This document shows positions 32,601 to 41,600 of a stretch of DNA of 46,189 nucleotides, one piece after another (position 1 is the stretch's first letter; each line of letters begins with the position of its first letter). Position numbers and translations under genes: made by a program. The notes under the pieces are model-generated. The model had not been told where the DNA came from. It saw only the letters and a program-made list of their open reading frames with translations, and made no database searches. Source of the DNA: a virus; IMG/VR virus record IMGVR_UViG_3300008113_000469, positions 1 to 46,189 of that record; one strand, 5' to 3'.

Positions 32601-35600
32601 TACTCACACTAAAGTTTAATCCTTGAACTTGTACACCGCCAAATTCTACACCTTTCATTAATTGAGTAATATCCTTACCAGGCATACCAACTGTTGGTTG
32701 ATAACTGGTAATAATTCTATCAACTGCATTTTGAATATTAATATTTTTTGCATATTGAACAGTTATTATAGAACCAATAGTTGGTACATTTTTAAATTTA
32801 ATATATCCAATGAACTTATTATGGCTCACTTCAGACTGCACTAATTGTATTAAGTAATCTGAATAAGGAACCGTATAGCCAACATTCGTGATACCATTAA
32901 TTGAAGTAATAACAATTTTCTGGTTATCTAATTCTGGTGGGAAAGTTAATTGGAACGTGTCCTTATAACTTTCAGTAGTTTGCTCAAAAATATCCTTAGT
33001 ATACAAGAAATTCTTAATATATTGAATTCTCAAATTTTGATTTGCTGGCAAGGCGACATTGAAAGTTATAATCGTACTCAAATCTGTTCTAAACGTAACT
33101 CTATACGCATCTTCCCCAACTTCCACTTCATTAATCAAAACTTTGATAGTTTCTTTATCCTGCATTGCAGGGTAGTTATCGTCAAAGTCGTCAACAGGAT
33201 AAGTTAATACATAATTCAATGTAATTCCATCAGTTGTAAAATTGCGACTATAAAATTGCCCAGTAAACAATCCTTTATCAGAAGTCCTATCAAATCTTAA
33301 TTTAATCTCGCTTGTTCTAATATAGTCATTGAATAACTCTGCACTAGCTTTTGCCTGTACAAAATTTGTATCATAATTTCCGCCACCTACTATAACCACG
33401 TTAGGCGTTAATAGGTAACCTGTGCCTGGATTAGTAACTACAATTTCAGACAATTTTCCATTACTAATACGTGCAATAGCAGTTGCTCCTCTGCCCGAAT
33501 CTCCTTGGGCAGGGTTGATAACAACTTGAGGAGGTAATCGATATCCATTACCTGGATTGGCTATATTGATTTGTTTTACACTAAACCCTTTATTGTCATT
33601 CCAATATTTGAATGGGTAAACATTTTCAATAACAGAAGTAGATGGTATTGTTATATTGCCATTTATATCAATATAAGAAGGCAAATCAAAATCTGTCACA
33701 CCAACATTGATAGTTTCCTTAACTTGGTGATTAGTTGTAATTTCTCTAAATTTAGATCTATATGGTTTAATTTCATTAACAAATTCTTCAACATAGGCAA
33801 AATCGTTAAATCTGTAAATTTCTTTTTGATCTAATAATCCAGCATCAATTATTGGAGTGATAAAACTTGTTTTATAAACCCAATCAACAAAAAGTTGTTC
33901 ACTTAGAACGTATTTTATAGCAACAAAAATAAATTTATTCCAATATTGTGCTAAGTCTCCAACAAATATATCGTTTTTAACGCTCACTAATATTTTTCTT
34001 ATTTCAGTAGCATTTGATTCATCAAAACTGTTTTGATCAAAACCAACAAAACTGTCAAACCCAAGACCAGAAACAGCTTTATTGTATAACTTTTCACTAA
34101 ATTGGATAGTGCCTCTTTCTCTATAAATTAAATCATAGTCACTTAAATAATTGCCCTTTCCTAGTTCAACTTTTCTTAATACTATACTTCTTCCATCTCC
34201 TGTATTTCTAATTTTTACAGTGTCATCAATAGAAAAATTAGATGTTGCTAGATCTGATGTAAACTCGATAACAAATTTAGGCGGAATTTCAACGCTGTAA
34301 TCATCAGACACCCAATCAACAAAACTCCAATAATTTCTAACATCATATATTTGGCTTATTTTTCTTTCAAAAATATTGTTGATAGATTGATAAATCGCCC
34401 ACTTATTAATTTCCTCATCCAATGTTACTAGCACTGAATATGAACGAACTAATAATTTTGGTGCTGAAGTATAATTAATACCTTGACTTAATATTTTAAC
34501 TGATACAATTTTACCAGACAAATCAATAGCCGTCTGTATTCTAGCGCCTGTGCCATCTCCAATTATTTCTACAGTTGGAGCAATTTTATAGCCAACACCA
34601 GAATCAACAATGTTTACATTGACTAATCTTCCATTGATTATTTCTGCTTCTAATTCACCTGCAATTTTACCAGCAGTTCCAATAGAAGACAAATCTGCCT
34701 TTGACTCTACTATTTCATCGTAATAGCCGTAACTTTCCAAAGGTACTGCATCATAATCATCCAAATTATCTAAATTAACTTTACCTACTACATCATTCTT
34801 CAGTAAAATGTTATTAACAAATACTAATAAAGTTTTTAGAGCCTTTTCTCTATTAACAAACCAGCTTTGTCTTGGATTATTTAAAATACCGTAGCGCATC
34901 TTTGGAGACAATCTTGGATCAGGAACTGAGTTTCCTAATTCATCTTGTCCTACCAAACTATCAAATAATTTGAGTTCGATCATTGGATCTAAAACAGCAT
35001 ATTTGTTATTCTCATTGATCAACTGCCAATGACTATGGCGATTGATTTCAACGTCACTATCTCTATAATAAATGTCAATGTTTATCTTTTTAGCATCAAG
35101 ATCTTTCTTAGTATTTGCTAGGGCAATACTACTTGGGCTTAAAAAGGAAGCATACTTAATCCCTTGTGTTTTTGGATCTTCTATAATTCTTGAACATTCA
35201 AAAGAACTAATTGATCTAAAATTCAAATCTGGAATGGTTATTTTATTTCTAACCCAGAAGTAGTACACGTTTACAAAATCATTAATGATAGGATCAAAAT
35301 ATTGATTAATAGAAACTACAGTATTATCTGGATTTTTTGGTTGACCACTAATACCTTGAGCTAATCCATCTTCAGTATCAGCCAAAGTTGCCCATTCACT
35401 TGGTCTATAATCACTCTTAACCCACTCATAGACATCAACAGTAGCACCTGGGAACAATTTGCCCCAATTGTTAATTCTAAATTCTGCAGATCCTTGCTCA
35501 TACCATACATATCTCAATGTACTAGTATCTAACCAAAGTTCACCTACATGCTCCGCAGTCCAAGTAGTTTTATTATCAACACGATTTTTATTACCCACAT

Positions 35601-38600
35601 TAACTGCCACAGTATAAACAGCAGGATCATAAGGAGTAATGTATTTTATTTCTTGAATAACTTTAGTAGGAATTTTTCCTTTAACAGGATCATATATTTC
35701 GTAATTTTCTAAAATATTCAAGGTATCAGTATTATAGCTGATTACTTTTTTAATCTTGTCTATATCCACTAATCCTTTATCTTGATATCTAGCTTTTGAC
35801 CAAGACCAAGTGTCAGTAGAGCCATCATCTTTAGGACTATTATCAAAGAAAACAACAGTACCTGCATCACTATATGTAACCACTGATGTTATATTTGGAT
35901 TGATTTCATCTTGTCCTTCAACTCTATATTCATATCTTGGAGCACCCACTAAACAGTATTTTCCGTTTGTGGCTAGACCTGTTCCGTATCCGTCTGCATC
36001 AGACGCATCACCGCTAACTAATGATTCTCCAAATACAAAATAATTTCCTAATTTTTGATACAAATAAACTAAACCGCTATCTTGTGCTTTATCAACAAAT
36101 CTTGTACTACCACTATCAAATGTAGTTCTTAATGGTCTCAATGCAGACTTTGGATTTAAAACATATTCAGAGCCATATAATTCCTGCGCATTTATAATTC
36201 TTTCAATATATGAATCAAAATACATATTTGAGGCTTGATCGCCTCCGGCAGCGGTTACTAGTAAAATTTTTCCATCAGGACTAACTTCAATATTATTTCC
36301 AAACAATTCACCTGGCTCAGCGGATGGAGATGATATTTTTTGATTTAATACATATTGCCCTGAAGTATTTTTGTTAAGTGCATATACCATTCCTGCATCA
36401 AGTTTATTTTGTGAGGAATGGTCACTAGAAATTAATAACAAACTACCATCTGAAGTCATTGAAATTTTGTCACCAAATCTATCTTTCCTAGCAGTACCTA
36501 ATCCAATAATTGTAATAGGTGTGGTAACGTTTTCATTGGCCATTAGTTCATTGGCTTTAAAAGTCAATGTTGTTGTAGAAATTCCATCAATTACAAATTC
36601 AAAATTATTAAATCTAGATCCAGTAACTTGTACTGTTTGACCAGTCCTAAAACCATCTTGAATAAAATTTCCTCTATTTCTAGTTAATGTGTATTCTGTT
36701 GCATCAAACACAAGTGTTATTTCAACAGTAGAGTAAGATTTTGATACACCCTTTAATAGCAAATCTCCTGGTTCAATGAAATCATCTGCATATATAGATT
36801 GTTTTAAGATATATGTATAATTTACAGCATCTTTTTGGAAGACAAATACTGCTCCAATATGTGCCTGTGTTCGATCTTTCAAATAAGATGGAGCAGAAAT
36901 TGCTACAATATTTCCATCACTGGATGATGCAATATCCCAACCAAATTCAGATCCTTGACTAATTTGTGTAATTCTAGATCTAAAGTCAAAAGGTTGATTG
37001 TTTAATAATACAACTTGCCAATCCTTGTTACTATCTAGGTAGTATATAAATGTTGATCCAGTTTTTGAATCTTGTCCTGGTGCAGACACCATTATGAAAG
37101 GATTAGTGTTACCAACTATCTTTACTTTATGACCAAAATTTGATGCTCTTTCTGCACTAGGGCTTGCTAGTATAATATCAGTTACAAATTCTGCACCAAG
37201 GTTATCATACTTTACAATTTTTATTAACCCTTCATCAAAAATTCCACTTGACTGATAGCTAAAATCAACTGGTTTCTTAATTGGCTCATTCTCAAATGTA
37301 ACTCCGGATGATATCCACTTTACTCCAGAAGCATTAGGTGCGCCTGTAACAATATATCTTAAAGATAATGATTCATTCTCCCAAATGCCAATTGAAGCGC
37401 CATGATTTCTAGGCATTGCCTCAACTACTACTCCATCTTTAAGAGTTTGAACAGATAATACATCGCTTACATTTTCTTCTACTAGATAACTTTGATCTAA
37501 TTGAACATCTGTTGATCCAAGAACTTCTCTTCGATAAACATAAATTCTACCACCTTCAACATTAGTTGCAGACACTACAAAAATATTAGTGACTGGGGCT
37601 ATAGCTACTGATTGGCCAAAATATTGCTTGGCTTCTTCTTTATAAGGTCGCAGTGGGGTAGGAATAGAAGAATTTTCTTTTTCTAAAACTGACCAATTGC
37701 CTGTGCCGTCGTCATCAATCCAAACAAATTCACAATTTTTCCAACGAGCTATTCCAGGTATGTTTGCTAATTCATCTAAATTAGTAAATCGAGTTTTTAA
37801 GAAATAGTAAAGAGATCCGTCTAATATAGATTCAGAATCAGGAATATCATTAAACGTTGTACTTACAACAAAAGTATTAGGAGTGTCAATTCCAATAACT
37901 TCATATACCCCATTCAAAGGATCTGGCATTCTAGCAATTGAAATAAAATCTCTTAATTTTAAATTATGTGCAACATCAGTTATAAATTGAATTAAATTGT
38001 TTGCGTTGTCGACTTGATAATTGATAATCTTAGAACTAGATTTAGTATATCGTTTAACACTCCAGTCTCCCTTTTTATCCATTGCAACCCAAACGGTGTC
38101 TCCTTCTTGTAAAGAGCCGCTTGCACCTAAAGAAAGTATATTATTTTCGTATAAGGCAGTAAATGTAACATCGTCAATTCTAGGATAACCAGCAGTTGGT
38201 AATTTTTGATATTGTAGATAACTAGTTCCATTCTTTTTGTTAACGTCTAATGTTGGCCAAGGCGCACCATTAAAGTCAATAGGTTTAATTAGCAGACTTG
38301 ATTGATCTACTGGATAGCTTCTAGGCGAAGTTATAACATTTTCACCGTATACAAATTCAAACAATTGAGGATCTTGATTAAATTTATTTTGATCTAGAGA
38401 AAATTCTATTTCTTTATAAGTGTTCTCACCACCAAACGTTCCCAATCTAATCGCCCATTCTTCTTGCACAGATAAATGTGATCCTAATGCTTGATTAGAT
38501 GCTACGGAAAACTTTTCTAATGGCGCTACGGTTCCTTTTTCTTTAATAAACCCTTGATAAAACTTATATTGACTTGTTTCATCAACAATTAAGCTGTTCA

Positions 38601-41600
38601 AGTAATTTCTAGGAACATAACCAATTAATTTTTGTGCATACTTTTTTTGACTATCGTCAAAATTTTCACTTTCTAAACTATAAAAATCTTCAAACTGTGT
38701 TATTTTATATTCAAAATTAGGAAGTAATTGTGCTACAGGAGCTTTCCCAAGTTCAGCCCAATTCTCATAGTTAAAAGTTTCTGCAGGAAGTAATTTAGTA
38801 TTAGCTTGATAATATCTAGTTTGAAACTTGACAACATCACCAATATTATAATCAACGTTCACTTGCCAGTCTTCTATTTTTGCACTGTCATATACAAATC
38901 CTGGGATATAAAAATCACCAGTCCAGTTGTCAGTGATGTATCCAGAAACCTTAAATCTGTTTTGTCTATATCCAGAATAAGGTTGATATATCAAATCATT
39001 AAAAATAGTAAAGTTGTCAAAGACAACAATATGTTCCTTTTGTACTAGGTTGATTTTTACAAAATATATTCCATCATTAGAAATTTTAGATGTATCAATT
39101 AAGAAAGTGTTATCCTCTCTAACAATGTTGATTCTGTTTTTATCTATCGCACTTCCGTCTGATTTCAATAATGAATAGTCATAAAATAAATCATTTATAT
39201 CTTCTACAACTGACTTTTCACTATAAAACTTTACGGTGTCTGCAAAAGGTGCTAAACTAATAACGCTATTATTAGCCCAATTTTGTACACTCCAAAATAA
39301 AAATTCTTTTCCAGCTAACTTCCAATCTGCAACAACTTCTAACTCAGATAAGATTTTATCAAAAACAAAACCTTCAGATTCTAAATAGCTGCCATATCCT
39401 AGAATAAAATTAAACACCTCTTGAGAAGATTTTAAAATAGTTCCGTAAGGAATTAACGTAATAGTATCTTCAAAATTTGATGGAACAGTTGCATCAATTC
39501 CACCAATTGTTGGAAGATATGGAAGAGGATAATATAAAGCTGGATCAAAAGACTCTTTAGTCAAATGAGTTGACACTGCTCTATAATACTTTTGTCCAAC
39601 TGATACTATGCTTCCTCCAGTAATATTTGCATTTGGTGCCCAATATATAAAGGATTCAGTTGTTCCTCCTACTGTGATAACTGGATCATTTGGTGCGGTA
39701 ATTGCTTTATTAATTTTAAAATAAGGATTAACATTATCATAACCCTTAATAACGAATCCAGTTGTACCCCTTTCAACAATTATTCCTGACATTGAAAGTG
39801 TTTTAATAGGATTGCCAGTAGATAAAAATAATTGATAATTTTCCTGTGGTACAAAAACTTTATCTACTGTTTTGTAACTAGTAACAGTTTCTAATGCTAC
39901 ATTGAATTTGTCTTTGCTGGCAAATCCTCCTAGCTTATACATTAAATTAGATTTAATATTGTTAATATAATTTTTTAATGTTGTAGAAGGAGAAGTATTT
40001 TTTAATCTTAGATATTCTACTATATAAGGAGAATAGCCTGTTGCAAAAACAAATCCTTTGTTAAAGTCTGAATAAATTTTTAAATCTTTAGGAGATATCC
40101 TTTGATTTGTGTCTTTATATATTGTTTGATTGGCGTTATTAAAAGTATTCCTAGAAGTATCAAAACACAGTGTTAGATACTTTGCAGGAAGATTCAATGC
40201 CATAGCTACTTGAATAGCAAACGGATATAAATGACTCCTTCTCCAAGAACTCTCAGCAGGACCCATATCACCAAACTTCCATTGTTGGTATCTTTGAGAA
40301 AAATCAAAGTACTTAACAACATTTACATCAAATGGATCTTTTAGGTTTCCGTAAGAATCAACAGGCAATATGTTGGATAGACCTATTCTTTTATATCTAC
40401 TATCATAACCTTTTCTATTGCCATCTCTAATGTAACCGTCTTCTAAATCTTTCCACAAAACATCATTACCTGCACTATAGGGTGCTGGTCCGTATGTTGT
40501 ATCCCACCAATCTGGCTTAATACTGAATCCCAACATTTCCCAAGGATGAGAATGTGGTCTATCTGTATCAAAATAGTACCTATATATCTTTCTCCATGAG
40601 CCATTTAAAACTGATTCTGGATTTAATTCTCCAACAGAGTTTACAAAATTATAGCTAAAATTACCACCATAGATTTCATTTTCGTTTGTTTCATAATCAA
40701 TGTTATAAAGTCCAGTCCATCTTAAAAACTCTTCTTCAATAGTTTTGTTAACTCGAACTAATTCCTCTTTGTTGCTTCTAAAAATTCCTGGAACAACATC
40801 AATCACATCAAAGATTCTGTTATCATAAAAAGAATTTAAATTATTATAGATCCTTGTTTCTAGCTCTAATAATAGCAAATCTCTGTCATCACCAAAACAA
40901 ACTGTTATTGATCCGTCATGTCCTTGTATAACATCTGTAGGTTCTAAGTACGTTTCGTCTTTATAAATTTCTGGAATAAATGCAGGATAAAGGCCTAACT
41001 TAGTAGGGCTAAATGGCATGCAAGAACCGTAGATGTTGTTATAGAACTTAATCAAAACTTTGTCATTTAAATTTAGAGTCTTATCAAATGTAACCAAAGG
41101 TTCAATAGTGTCAAAATGGTAATCTTTATCTTTTATCAATAACTCATTGTTTAGATAAACGAGAATTGCATTATTGTTTAATTCTTTAGAGTCGTAAATT
41201 TTAGATCCATAAGCATAAGATATGATATTAACATCTCTAACTGTGTATTCATAATCTCTCTTATTCAACCCATAAGGCACCATATCGCTATAGTAGAAAG
41301 TTGATTTATTATTTTTGTCTTTACTAATATCTGTGATGATATCATCTAATGCAGAAGGAATAGAATTATAAGAAGGCAAATCAACAAACTTTTGCAGAAT
41401 TAATGTTTTATATCTTTGATATTCTAATGCCGCCCAACGAATAGAACTGATAAAATTGATCTGTTTATCGCAAAGCATTGCGCCAGCCATTGCAACAAGG
41501 CCCTGATGCTGTACAAATCTTCTACCATAAGAATATAAATTAGGAAGATCTCTTAAATTGTCTTTGTTGACTGTTGCCCCAATAGCTTTAGATGCATTTA

